Made by a program: the position numbers and the translations under genes | Source: Opitutales bacterium | GTDB taxonomy: Bacteria > Verrucomicrobiota > Verrucomicrobiia > Opitutales > JAFGAQ01 | Assembly: GCA_028704125.1 (NCBI GenBank) | Contig: JAQVLM010000024.1 | Span: 1 to 14,789, forward strand | Direction: 5' to 3' | DNA: 14,789 nt | The notes under the pieces: generated by a model | Databases searched by the model: none | The model's input: only the letters and a program-made list of their open reading frames with translations | What the model was told of the DNA's origin: nothing | Shown: in pieces, positions 1 through 8,018 of the stretch | How positions within the stretch are numbered: position 1 is the first letter of the stretch | How the letters are laid out: the number at the start of each line of letters is the position of its first letter

Positions 1-1
1 T

Positions 2-1384
2 GCGCTTCGCCCGAAATCAAACGGCTTCATCGCCGGGGAATTTGAAATCTTCCGCAGCGACGTACCCAGCCACAAACTCCTGGCCGCTGCGGACCGCGGA
101 ATCGCCCATCTGGCGGATGACGCAGATACACGCAACACACTGGTCCAGGAGAAATGGAACATCACCCAAACCAACCGGAACTTCGGGGATGGGAATTCTT
201 ACTACGTTCTCAACAGCCGATCCTCAAACCTTACTCTCACCCAGACTGGAGGATCGGTCACATTCGCGCCGTTCGACGGATCGCCTTCGCAGTATTGGAG
301 GATCGAGGCCTTCACCGGCCATGCGGCGGGAGGCGGGGTGCTCTTCGTCAACATGGCAAATGGGGCCTATCTGTCAAGGGACCCATCCGGTCTCGCCATG
401 CTCGGGGTCGATCGTGACACCCTCTCTTCGGAATGGAATCTGGAACGCTATGAATCCCGGTCCTTGTCCAACAGCAAAAACACCTTCCACGTCGTCGATC
501 AAACCGGCGAAATCATCGAAATCCGGATCACGCATGGCAAGGTCCAGAGCTTCCGATATGTCGGAAACCCGGCCTCACGTTTCGGATGGGAGCTCTATGC
601 GGACCCGAATGCGGCTGACCGACCCGTTGCGTTCTCCGATCTGAACCGGGATGGATTCCGTGACCTTTGGGTTACCAACACCGAAACCGGCGATTTCAAA
701 GTCGTAATCCTCGACGCCAAAGGAGTCTCCGGAGCGCAAACCATCGGAAACATCAACGCGGCTTATGGGGTTCCGGCCGGGACCGTCAAACACTTCTGGT
801 ATCAGGTGCTTGGAACCATCCCAATCGACAACTCCGGCAACGAGGACATCGTCATCGTCGACAGGGAAGGCAATCTCATGGCCGGCTTGATTGGCGCATC
901 CGGATTCACCTCTAAGCTCGACCTCGGAAATGCCACTCAATTCGGACTCAACGGGCTGCGCGCCGATCCCAACGCACCCATCAAATGCATCGGGTCCGGA
1001 GATTTCCGCGGCAACGGACGTCGCAGCCTCCTGCTCGTGGATACAGCCGGAAACCAGTTCTTGCTCAGTGCATCCAATGGCCGGCTCGAGAACGCACAGC
1101 ACATCGGAAATCCGAAAGCTCAATTTGGATGGGGAACAACGGCCCTTCCTGGCAGCGACTTCATTCCTGCCGGGATTGCGGACATCAACATGGACAACAC
1201 GGATGATGTGATCCTCATCGACAATGATGGCAACCTGCTGGGCTACACCATGAAAGCGGGAATTCCCACAGCCGGAGCCCACTTGGGGAACCCGCGCCGC
1301 AGCTGGGAATGGAGGCTTTCGTCAATTGACGATTACACCCGCCCGCTCTCCGTCACCTGCGACTCCGGTTGGTGGAACTGGTAA
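2..1384 (+). CDS. Secreted-type protein with ricin-like lectin segment and FG-GAP/VCBS-like propeller repeats (5' end missing)
   Basis: The frame is open from base 2 to the TAA at 1382-1384, giving 460 visible residues; the true start lies upstream of the window. Residues about 50-150 resemble a ricin-type beta-trefoil lectin (YYVLNSRSSNLTLTQ, QYWRIEAF, NMANGAYLSR). Residues about 185-455 hold acidic FG-GAP/VCBS-like motifs (DLNRDGFRDLWV, NSGNEDIVIVD, DFRGNGRRSLLLVD, DINMDNTDDVILID), a pattern typical of calcium-binding beta-propellers in secreted proteins. A 'GN...FGW'-like signature recurs five times at spacings of 61, 60, 60 and 60 residues. The protein ends in SGWWNW with no visible anchor or sorting signal. 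An internal GTG at 338 would give a shorter ORF, but coding similarity continues upstream of it. The likely role is binding of carbohydrate or another surface ligand; any catalytic domain would lie in the missing part. The gene ends 7 bases from the convergent glycosyltransferase gene. Confidence 0.85.
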   Translation, partial: ALRPKSNGFIAGEFEIFRSDVPSHKLLAAADRGIAHLADDADTRNTLVQEKWNITQTNRNFGDGNSYYVLNSRSSNLTLTQTGGSVTFAPFDGSPSQYWRIEAFTGHAAGGGVLFVNMANGAYLSRDPSGLAMLGVDRDTLSSEWNLERYESRSLSNSKNTFHVVDQTGEIIEIRITHGKVQSFRYVGNPASRFGWELYADPNAADRPVAFSDLNRDGFRDLWVTNTETGDFKVVILDAKGVSGAQTIGNINAAYGVPAGTVKHFWYQVLGTIPIDNSGNEDIVIVDREGNLMAGLIGASGFTSKLDLGNATQFGLNGLRADPNAPIKCIGSGDFRGNGRRSLLLVDTAGNQFLLSASNGRLENAQHIGNPKAQFGWGTTALPGSDFIPAGIADINMDNTDDVILIDNDGNLLGYTMKAGIPTAGAHLGNPRRSWEWRLSSIDDYTRPLSVTCDSGWWNW

Positions 1385-1391
1385 ACCAGGA

Positions 1392-2333
1392 TCACTTCGG
1401 TCCACCGGGAAACATTTCAGCCCATACCCTTTCCTGCTCAGCCATTCGGGCCTCAACTGCCCTTATGGCCTCAGCCGGTGGTTGCGATCGCCAGCCAGCC
1501 TTCATCAACCGGGCTTGTCTGTAGACCTTGTCTCCCCATTTTCCCGGCGTTGAGCGATGCGACGCAAGGTAGTCGAGGCTCCACTGACGCGCACCTTCAT
1601 TCAACAGCAGATCCCTCCACTTGGAAAAAAGAATGCAGGTATTCCGCTCGTGATGATCATTGCATCCAGGCGATGCGCTCACATGGTGCATAATCATACT
1701 GCGGTTGGCAATCAACACGCCATGCCCCAACTTCCGGACGCGGAAATTCAAATCCATGTCCTCTCCGCCATTGCGAAAGACCGGATCAAATCCCTTCAGA
1801 TCCCGGAATAGCTTCGCAGGCATCAACAGACAGGCACCCGTTGCAGCAAAAAACTCCGAATACTCGAGCTCAGGATAGGCCGCCGCGGGATCCTGCCTGA
1901 AATGGTCGGGCTTCCCTTCGCCAGTGATAAAAACCCCGGCGTGATCGATCTCCCCGTCCACCACCCTGCGCTGCACATTACCAACGATGCCGGGACGGCT
2001 CTTCTGTTCCAACCCCTCCAACATCGGTTCAATCCAGCCCGGAAGCAGTGCCGTATCGTTGTTCAGAAAAAGAAACACATCCCCGTTTGCCAATTCCGCC
2101 CCACGGTTGTTGCTGCGGGCATAACCCAGGTTTCGCTCGTTCAGGAGCACGTTGCAATTCGAACGGTTCGACGCGTATTGCTTGAGGAACTCCCGGCTGC
2201 CATCCGAGCTACCGTCATCCACCAACACCAGCTCGTGATCCAATCCGATCGGAACGGTATGCTCAAGGGTCTCCAAACACGTCTGTGTTAGCGGAAGACA
2301 GTTGTAGACGGAGATGATAATCGAAACGCGCAT
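1392..2333 (-). CDS. Glycosyltransferase family 2 (rhamnosyltransferase-like)
   Basis: This 313-residue soluble protein has the GT-A fold pattern of family 2 transferases. It has an N-terminal nucleotide-binding strand (MRVSIIISVYN), VDDGSSDG at residues 38-45, NNDT at 91-94 in the DxD-like metal/sugar-nucleotide position, and GEDMDLNFRVRKLG at 190-203 containing the acceptor-side ED motif. The region around residues 118-180 (GNVQRR..G.IDHAGV, FFAATGACLLMP, GFDP.F) is typical of enzymes that add sugars to cell-surface polysaccharide or protein glycans. Family knowledge supports an inverting transferase using a nucleotide sugar; donor and acceptor cannot be read from the sequence. No membrane segment is visible, so it should act at the cytoplasmic face. 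The ATG start is supported by GGGGAG six bases upstream. That start lies in the arm of an inverted repeat. The gene stands alone, convergent with the lectin/propeller gene and divergent from the prepilin-like gene. Confidence 0.9.
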   Translation of the reverse strand: MRVSIIISVYNCLPLTQTCLETLEHTVPIGLDHELVLVDDGSSDGSREFLKQYASNRSNCNVLLNERNLGYARSNNRGAELANGDVFLFLNNDTALLPGWIEPMLEGLEQKSRPGIVGNVQRRVVDGEIDHAGVFITGEGKPDHFRQDPAAAYPELEYSEFFAATGACLLMPAKLFRDLKGFDPVFRNGGEDMDLNFRVRKLGHGVLIANRSMIMHHVSASPGCNDHHERNTCILFSKWRDLLLNEGARQWSLDYLASHRSTPGKWGDKVYRQARLMKAGWRSQPPAEAIRAVEARMAEQERVWAEMFPGGPK

Positions 2334-2360
2334 GCTTCACTCCCCATGCAACGAAGCATG
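2331..2360 (-). promoter_or_regulatory. Inverted repeat covering the glycosyltransferase start codon
   Basis: The arms CATGCTTC (2331-2338) and GAAGCATG (2353-2360) are perfect 8-base reverse complements separated by 14 bases. In the minus-strand transcript the 3' arm contains the AUG start codon and the loop contains the GGGGAG ribosome binding site. Such a stem could limit translation initiation. The structure is read directly from the sequence; the regulatory role is inference. Confidence 0.4.
2340..2345 (-). promoter_or_regulatory. Ribosome binding site of the glycosyltransferase gene
   Basis: GGGGAG on the minus strand lies six bases before the ATG at 2333. It falls in the loop of the inverted repeat 2331-2360, whose other arm contains the start codon. 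Confidence 0.65.
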
Positions 2361-2477
2361 ACCCCAATCGTCAATCCAACAGTCATCCGAATTGGTTTCA
2401 GCCGCCTGTTTTCACAACTACGTCTTCAAAAAAAGGGCACCACTACTCCGCACCAAAGCCCGCCATCACAATACGGA

Positions 2478-2507
2478 TTGCATTATCCGTTTCAGTTTTT
2501 ATATATT
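2478..2507 (+). promoter_or_regulatory. Possible sigma70-type promoter of the prepilin-like gene
   Basis: TTGCAT at 2478-2483 is followed by TATATA at 2500-2505 (16-base spacing) or TATATT at 2502-2507 (18-base spacing). These lie in the only clearly AT-rich stretch of the divergent spacer 2334-2532. Transcription would start some 15-20 bases before the ATG at 2533, so the leader would be very short. The match is by consensus only. Confidence 0.4.
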
Positions 2508-2532
2508 TGGTAATCGTTTCTCATACGGCAAA

Positions 2533-5500
2533 ATGAACGATCCACCGCAATCTTCCGATTGTTTTCAATACATTCGCAGATCCCGACATCCCCAGCGTGG
2601 ATCCCTGATCCTCGTGGTTCTGGTGCTTGTCGTGTGCGCCGGGGCAATGTTCACAGCCTTCCTGCTGGTTGAACGATCGGAACACGCCCACAGCGTGAGA
2701 AGGCAGGCAAGGATCTCCGCCAAAACCCATGCGATAAACGCACTCCATTGCGCAATCGCCCAGCTTCAGGAATCGGCCGGTCCGGACAAAACCTGCGTTA
2801 TTCCCGCCACACTGCCACACGGTATGGACTGCGCCGGAAACAGATGGACCGGGGTCATTCCTAATGATACACCCGGCATTTCACCCTTCTGGCTTGTATC
2901 AGGAACAAACCCCGACCCGACTTCCACTCCCGGGCCTGCAGGATGGGTGTCCTTGCCAGATCGGGACGATTCAGTGTCCCACATTCCCATGGTAGCGATG
3001 AACCGGCAGGATGGGACCGAAACGGTAACGTATGGTCATATGGCATGGATCACATCCGACGAGTCCCTCAAAGCGGATGCGTCTGTCCCCGACATCCTGA
3101 GCCCTTTTTCCGAAACCGCCTTGCCGCGCCCATTCCGGACCACCCTCGCGCTGACCACCAAACGCCGGTCTGGAACCGAAGCGGCCATCCCGGCCCTCCA
3201 CGCAAAATCCGAGTCCCTTGAATCCACGGATTCGATCAAAGAACTCCAGCAGGTTTTGGTTCCGGAGCAACTCATGCTTTGGCATCCGGTCGCAAGCCTG
3301 ACAGACCCGATACCCGTATCAGCCTTGGGAGCACTCTCGGTCCACACCCTTTCCATTCCCACGAATCCGATAGCCGGAGGACTGAAAACCAACCTGTCGG
3401 ATCCAAACTATACCGACCACGACCGGATTACCCCAAGGGTGCGATGGTGGATGACGCCAGGTAACTACGGAGCATCCACCGTCGATCCCTCCTCGTTCCA
3501 GATCCGGCATAGCATCGACACCAACCCACCCGGCCTCAGCCGGCTTCCCTCCAATGCATCCCCGGATGTAAGCGAACCCATGGTCGCGCTGGCTCCGGTC
3601 CTCACCGAGTTCAAACTCTACGTTGGGATCTTCGTCGGAAGAAGCGATGGGATCCATCGGATACGCTATCACATGGAATCGGAACTGCTCAATCCCTACC
3701 CGTGGGACCTCGCTTTCGACTCCCGCACCACATCCGGCGGGATGGAAGGCCGGGGTTACATTGTCATGGTCCGCGGGCTCCCCATCATCGAAATCTCCAA
3801 TACCCGCACGCTCCCGGGCGGAACCACAATGGAGGCAGGACGGTTTCAGGCAAATCTCAGTCACTTCGAGCCGGAGTCGCAGGGATTCCGATACAACTCG
3901 CCCTCCGATGCCCTCATCCACTCATGGCAACGATTCAGCGTACTGACGCATCCACAGACCGGCTGGCGACGTGGAATCGATGCAGGAACAGTCTACCAGC
4001 TCATGGAGCCCGACAAAGCCGATGGCCTCGCGCGAACCCTCTCCAACCGGGACAACTATTGGGATTGGACCGATTCCAATGGTTCCGCCACCCCACTCAC
4101 CATCGCAGCAGATGACACGATCTCCGTCCGCAGCCTTACACCAGCCGATGCCGTGACCCTGGAGGTTGTTCCCTACGCCGGAGAAATCGAAGCGGAAGAA
4201 ACACCAGATGCCTACAAGGCTCGCCATGGGGTAATGCTGCGCCTGAAAAACATTCCCTTCGGGCCCATCCGACTCGAGCTTTCCGGCTCACAATACTGCT
4301 TGCATCGTAGTGCCGACTACACGATCGACAACTACCGTTTCGCCTACTATTTCCGCCTCAAAGATGATCCGGAGAGCCTTGACCGCCTCTCCAAACTCAT
4401 CCACCCGCAGGATCCAGAAATCGATTTCAGTAACCCGGAGATCCGGGAGCTCTACTCCATCACGTCGGACCCGGTTTTAGCGCAGCAGGAGAGGGATGTC
4501 TTTTCCAGTTTGGACCCGCTCTTCTGGGACATGCCGGGAGAATCCAACGATCATCCTCCGGACCGTCCCGCAATTACCCTGAGCGAGCTTCCAGTCGTCG
4601 AGCCGATCAGTCCAAGCGTGTTTTCATCCCTCATCCTCCATGGCAAACCATACCCCTCCATCGGTTGTCCGGAGGCCGGAGATTGGAACGACGTATTCGA
4701 CCGATATGTCTTCAGCGGGCATGCGCTACCCGATTCGTGCTGGGATACCGACCCAACATCCTGGACTGCGGATCAAACCAGCCCGGGACAACTGAGCAAC
4801 CCCGGCGCCGTGCCAATACCGGGTGCCGATGGGATCTACCCCACACTTGAAGCCATCACCGGCTCAAACGGAGCCGCCCGTTTTTTCATCCGGGGAGGGT
4901 TTAACATAAACTCAACGGATCCCTTGGCATGGGCTGTTTTCCTGCATCAATCCTTGGCCCCAAACGCACAGATTGATCTCGAACAGCCGCCCTCTCCTCA
5001 AAGCATTCCTTCTGTTTTTTCGAGATTGCCCTTTGCCCTGCCCTCCATGAAGGATCAACGGTGCGACTCCGGTCTATTTGATTCGACCAGCGGAAACGCA
5101 AACCCCATGTCGATTTGGAGTCAGGGACTCCGGATTCTCGACCGCCAACCGGATTCCCACAATCCCTACGGGGACCTTCACGCACTTGCCACCGCAATCA
5201 CGCATGGCGTTCGTTCACATGGACCGTTCCATTCAATCCGGGACTTTGCATCCAGCCCGGTTCTCCGGGAAGCCATCGCTTCAGTCCCCCCTATGAACAA
5301 AGGTATTTCAGGGCTCGCTCCGGCCCATCTCTCTCCGGCTGACATTCTCAGGGGCACTGCATCCAACATGGTAACACGGGGAGACACCTTCCGCATTCGC
5401 GCCTACGGCGACACAGTGCATCCGGGATCGGGCGTCCTCATGGCATCCGCTCTTTGCGAGGCATGGGTTCAACGATTCCCGGAATACTTCGATCCAACCA

Positions 5501-5604
5501 ATCCACCGGACACCGCACCATCCGGGCTCAACCCCGCAAATGCCAAATTCGGTCGCCGGTTTCGCGTCGTCGCATTCCGATGGCTCAACCCGCCGCACCC
5601 ATGA
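2533..5604 (+). CDS. Prepilin-like protein of the Verru_Chthon cassette protein A type
   Basis: This is a 1023-residue protein from the ATG at 2533. A TTG at 2392 in frame would add 47 residues with no support, so I chose the start just before the pilin-like leader. Residues 22-46 read RGSLILVVLVLVVC..., a short basic leader, a Gly-Ser junction and a single hydrophobic helix as in type IV pilin/PilX-like proteins; the usual Glu5 is absent. Next come AINALHCAIAQLQ, HMAWITSDESLKA, IAGGLKTNLSDP, LLNPYPWDL, FNINSTDPLAW, HGPFHSIRDFA and, near the end, RGDTFRIRAYGD, EAWVQRFPEYFDP and GRRFRVVAFRWLNP. As I recall the family, these are the conserved blocks of the large verrucomicrobial cassette protein A, usually found with smaller prepilin-like partners. 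A role in a pilus- or secretion-related surface structure is likely but unproven. No clear Shine-Dalgarno sequence precedes the start. The next gene begins 7 bases after the stop. Confidence 0.85.
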   Translation: MNDPPQSSDCFQYIRRSRHPQRGSLILVVLVLVVCAGAMFTAFLLVERSEHAHSVRRQARISAKTHAINALHCAIAQLQESAGPDKTCVIPATLPHGMDCAGNRWTGVIPNDTPGISPFWLVSGTNPDPTSTPGPAGWVSLPDRDDSVSHIPMVAMNRQDGTETVTYGHMAWITSDESLKADASVPDILSPFSETALPRPFRTTLALTTKRRSGTEAAIPALHAKSESLESTDSIKELQQVLVPEQLMLWHPVASLTDPIPVSALGALSVHTLSIPTNPIAGGLKTNLSDPNYTDHDRITPRVRWWMTPGNYGASTVDPSSFQIRHSIDTNPPGLSRLPSNASPDVSEPMVALAPVLTEFKLYVGIFVGRSDGIHRIRYHMESELLNPYPWDLAFDSRTTSGGMEGRGYIVMVRGLPIIEISNTRTLPGGTTMEAGRFQANLSHFEPESQGFRYNSPSDALIHSWQRFSVLTHPQTGWRRGIDAGTVYQLMEPDKADGLARTLSNRDNYWDWTDSNGSATPLTIAADDTISVRSLTPADAVTLEVVPYAGEIEAEETPDAYKARHGVMLRLKNIPFGPIRLELSGSQYCLHRSADYTIDNYRFAYYFRLKDDPESLDRLSKLIHPQDPEIDFSNPEIRELYSITSDPVLAQQERDVFSSLDPLFWDMPGESNDHPPDRPAITLSELPVVEPISPSVFSSLILHGKPYPSIGCPEAGDWNDVFDRYVFSGHALPDSCWDTDPTSWTADQTSPGQLSNPGAVPIPGADGIYPTLEAITGSNGAARFFIRGGFNINSTDPLAWAVFLHQSLAPNAQIDLEQPPSPQSIPSVFSRLPFALPSMKDQRCDSGLFDSTSGNANPMSIWSQGLRILDRQPDSHNPYGDLHALATAITHGVRSHGPFHSIRDFASSPVLREAIASVPPMNKGISGLAPAHLSPADILRGTASNMVTRGDTFRIRAYGDTVHPGSGVLMASALCEAWVQRFPEYFDPTNPPDTAPSGLNPANAKFGRRFRVVAFRWLNPPHP

Positions 5605-5611
5605 ACACCCG

Positions 5612-6430
5612 ATGCACCTATTCATGAAGATCCAATTGTTCCTGATTCTGCTCATGCTGCCGGGAACTTCCAACGCGGCCTTGGATGACGAGTCTTCCGG
5701 GAAAGCCTCCGTCAGCATCGATTTCTCGGTGTATTCCATCGGCCAACCGGATGTGGATGACATTTGGTACGAGGAGACCACGGGCAACCACCGTGCGTTG
5801 CGCTTTCGCCCATTCAGCCGTTCCCGGAATTACTCCTACCGAGGACCACGCAAGATAGCCTTCTGCTCCCGGAAGACCGACTCCGATGGCAACCCTGTGT
5901 ATACTCCGATCACATTCTGTGAATTGCCTGAGAACGGACAACGGTTTCTCTTCATTTTCTCTTTTGAGGAGCATCCGGATTCACAGGGAAAGCAGGTGAA
6001 TGTGGTTGTCTCAAATGACGCACCCGATGGCCTGCCCTTCGACTCGATCTCTTTTCTAAACGCCACCCCATGGCTCCTCGAAGGTCTATTTGACGGAAAG
6101 CCAGTGGTATTTCGGCCGGGGCTATCCCAACCGGTTTCCATTCATCCGGACCCCGACAAACCTCTCTCGATCGGACTGGGGGTGAGGGTCAACGGAAAAA
6201 TGGAACCCGTGCTCATGAACCATTGGAGTTTCCACTCCGGAAACCGCATCCTGATGTTGCTGCTTCCACCTAAAGAAGCGGGATCCAAACGACTCCGCGC
6301 GATCAGCCTGATCCAGCACAAACATGAGTTTCAGCCTCCGGAGATAGAGACGGATGATGCTTCGGTCAAAAAGGAGTCGACTCCTTCTTCAGTGCTTCCC
6401 TCTGATCCTGAATCCAATCACAGGATGTGA
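5612..6430 (+). CDS. Secreted protein of unknown function, paired with the prepilin-like gene
   Basis: This protein of 272 residues begins with MHLFMKIQLFLILLMLPG, a short n-region and hydrophobic core followed by TSNA|ALDD, a good signal peptidase I site. Export to the periplasm or cell surface is therefore likely. A start at 5624 (MKIQLF...) is also possible; the frame is open back to 5540, inside the previous gene, but that extension is not credible. The mature part has a mixed, beta-rich look with charged segments, contains FCSRKTDSDG and FLFIFSFEE, and ends in a low-complexity Glu/Ser/Pro-rich tail. I do not recognise a family. It starts 7 bases after the prepilin-like gene, so the two are probably co-transcribed and may act together at the envelope. 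Its last 13 bases overlap the end of mgtE on the other strand. Confidence 0.75.
   Translation: MHLFMKIQLFLILLMLPGTSNAALDDESSGKASVSIDFSVYSIGQPDVDDIWYEETTGNHRALRFRPFSRSRNYSYRGPRKIAFCSRKTDSDGNPVYTPITFCELPENGQRFLFIFSFEEHPDSQGKQVNVVVSNDAPDGLPFDSISFLNATPWLLEGLFDGKPVVFRPGLSQPVSIHPDPDKPLSIGLGVRVNGKMEPVLMNHWSFHSGNRILMLLLPPKEAGSKRLRAISLIQHKHEFQPPEIETDDASVKKESTPSSVLPSDPESNHRM
6368..6386 (-). terminator. Probable intrinsic terminator of mgtE, inside the neighbouring gene
   Basis: AAGGAGTCGACTCCTT at 6371-6386 is a perfect 16-base palindrome that folds as a 6-bp stem with a TCGA loop. On the minus strand it is followed directly by T residues (five Ts counting the stem end), and it begins about 31 bases after the mgtE stop. 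It lies within the 3' coding part of the secreted-protein gene on the plus strand. The stem is short, so efficiency is uncertain. Confidence 0.45.
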
Positions 6431-7788
6431 GGCAGCATCAGCGACGCAAACGCCAGGGTCATGAAGAAACCACATGCGTCCGATACCGTCGTCAGCAACG
6501 GGCCGGAAGCTAACGCGGGATCCAGTTTGACCCACTTCAAAAGCATCGGAATCGCACCCCCCACACAGACCGATAACACGCTGTTGAAGAGCATGGCTGC
6601 TCCCACAACCAACCCAAGGTAGGGATTGCCCTTCCAAAAACCGAGAATCAGCCCCAACACCAGGCCCAAAATCAAACCGTTGAACAGCCCGACCCACACT
6701 TCCTGAAGCAACACACGCATCACTTCGAAGGGCTTGATCAATCCTAAGGTCAGCTCGCGCAAACTCACCGCGATCGCCTGATTACCCGATGCACCGCTCA
6801 TATTCGCGATAATCGGCAAGACCATGGCCAACACGATCACATCCTGCAGGATGTGCTCATACACGGCAATCACGCTGGCCGACACCACATTCAGCGCCAT
6901 GCTCACCGCAAGCCAGGAAAGCCGCCGCCTGGAGCGAAGAAACACCGGCATGGTCCGGAGTTCCTCTTCCCCGTTCAAACCGCTCATTTTGAGGAAATCC
7001 TCTGTCGCCAACTCCCCTACCGCTTCTTCCACCGCCGCTCTGCGAACCACTCCGACCAACTTGTCGGACTCATCCACCACCGGAATCCCGATGTAGTTGT
7101 ATTCTTCAAATATCTCCCGCAATTCGCTCAGGGGCGCATCGGTCTTCACCTTGAGGATGTCAGTCCTCATGAGATCCCCCACCCGCTGCTGATCCCGGGA
7201 GAGCAGCAAATCCCTCAGTTTGAGGACCCCTTTCAGGAGCCCATCTCTGGACACAATGTAGATGTATTGCACCTCGTAGTCCGCATACACCTCCTTGTTT
7301 GCCCGGAGGCGCTCCAATACCTGTGAGGTGGTCGCCGTTTCCCGGAAGTACAGGTATTCCGTAACCATGACCCCACCGGCCGTGCTCCAGTCGTATTCGA
7401 TCAACCGGCGGATGTCGGACGCATCCTCAGGATCCAGCTCGGAGAGAATCGCCTCTGCGTCATCCTTATCGAGTTCACCGAGCAAGTCCGCCTGCTCGTC
7501 ACTATCGAGCTCATCGACGATCGCAGCCGCAGCCTCAGAAGGCAAATCTTCAAGAATGTCGACAGCCTGCGCCTCCGGGATCTGGTTGAGCAGCTCAGCA
7601 CCTTCTTCAGGGCCGATGAGCTGCATGACCGTGGTCAGCTCATCCTCGCTCAGCCGGGAGAGGATACGCCCGATTTCCCCGCTGGGGAGGGTATCCATCC
7701 ACGCAATAATTCCTGATCCATCGCCAGCCGCAATATACTCGCGGATCTTGATCCAGGCATCCCTGATCTCAAAGACTTCCTCTTCCAT
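6418..7788 (-). CDS. mgtE: Magnesium transporter MgtE (CBS-domain Mg2+ channel)
   Basis: This 456-residue inner-membrane protein imports Mg2+ and is gated by intracellular Mg2+. The domain order is classic. A helical, acidic N domain spans about 1-135 (LSEDEL, LPSEAAAAIVDELDSDEQADLL). TAGGVMVTEYLYF leads into two CBS domains at about 140-200 and 205-258 (IPVVDESDKLVGVV). A five-helix membrane domain runs from about 290 to the end. It contains PIIANMSGASGNQAIAVS, a variant of the family's conserved GNQ loop, and DPALASGPLLTTVSDACGFF, which keeps the pore-lining Asp (residue 437). I chose the ATG at 7788 because GGGAGGAG lies seven bases upstream; the frame also allows a start at 7845 with 19 more residues. 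It is probably its own transcription unit after the pur operon. Its 3' end overlaps the secreted-protein gene by 13 bases. Confidence 0.96.
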   Translation of the reverse strand: MEEEVFEIRDAWIKIREYIAAGDGSGIIAWMDTLPSGEIGRILSRLSEDELTTVMQLIGPEEGAELLNQIPEAQAVDILEDLPSEAAAAIVDELDSDEQADLLGELDKDDAEAILSELDPEDASDIRRLIEYDWSTAGGVMVTEYLYFRETATTSQVLERLRANKEVYADYEVQYIYIVSRDGLLKGVLKLRDLLLSRDQQRVGDLMRTDILKVKTDAPLSELREIFEEYNYIGIPVVDESDKLVGVVRRAAVEEAVGELATEDFLKMSGLNGEEELRTMPVFLRSRRRLSWLAVSMALNVVSASVIAVYEHILQDVIVLAMVLPIIANMSGASGNQAIAVSLRELTLGLIKPFEVMRVLLQEVWVGLFNGLILGLVLGLILGFWKGNPYLGLVVGAAMLFNSVLSVCVGGAIPMLLKWVKLDPALASGPLLTTVSDACGFFMTLAFASLMLPHIL

Positions 7789-7795
7789 TTCGGCT

Positions 7796-7803
7796 CTCCT
7801 CCC
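7796..7803 (-). promoter_or_regulatory. Ribosome binding site deciding the mgtE start
   Basis: GGGAGGAG on the minus strand, seven bases before the ATG at 7788, is the strongest Shine-Dalgarno match in the window. It favours this start over the in-frame upstream one at 7845. Confidence 0.8.
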
Positions 7804-7813
7804 ATTTGATGCT

Positions 7814-7862
7814 GTCCGCCCGAACGGAGAACGGACTTGCCGCATGAGAACAAACTCTCACG
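7814..7862 (-). promoter_or_regulatory. Two stem-loops in the mgtE leader region
   Basis: CGTGAGA and TCTCATG (7843-7862) can form a 7-bp stem with one G-U pair and a 6-base loop. Closer to the gene, GTCCG (7814-7818) and CGGAC (7832-7836) form a second stem, which contains the tandem repeat GAACGGA GAACGGA (7822-7835). Both lie just upstream of the mgtE ribosome binding site. mgtE genes elsewhere are often controlled by Mg2+-sensing leaders, but I do not recognise a known M-box pattern here. Any regulatory role is inference. Confidence 0.3.
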
Positions 7863-7982
7863 CCCGATTCAAACACGAACACCGATTCCGGGAAAAAAAC
7901 CGTAAATCGTAACCTCTGCCAGTAAAACCGGGCATCCACTGGCCGGGATGAACGCTGCCCGTATACTCCGGACGACTCCGCA

Positions 7983-8018
7983 CCCATACCGATATTGAGC
8001 GATATAGGCGCGGATGGG
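7983..8018 (-). other. Stem-loop just after purD, possible 3' end of the pur operon
   Basis: In the minus-strand transcript CCCATCCG (8018-8011) can pair with CGGTATGGG (7991-7983) with one bulged base. ATAT/ATAT pairing is possible further inside. The structure begins 9 bases after the purD stop. No T run follows, so it is not a classical intrinsic terminator; it may protect the 3' end or mark a Rho-dependent end. The rest of the 240-base spacer 7789-8027 holds the mgtE leader, with no convincing gene. Confidence 0.35.

Noticed and set aside
575..1282. Open frame of 235 codons on the minus strand
   Set aside because: Antisense to the FG-GAP repeat region; its Asp/Val/Gly-rich translation mirrors the repeats on the other strand.
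1371..1406. Inverted repeat GGTGGA...TCCACC at the convergent gene junction, with CTGGT/ACCAG inside
   Set aside because: The arms are short, the inner loop would be only two bases, and no T run follows on either strand, so a terminator call is not supported.
2392..2532. N-terminal extension of the prepilin-like protein from a TTG start
   Set aside because: The added 47 residues overlap the AT-rich promoter-like stretch, have no ribosome binding site and would place the pilin-type leader deep inside the protein.
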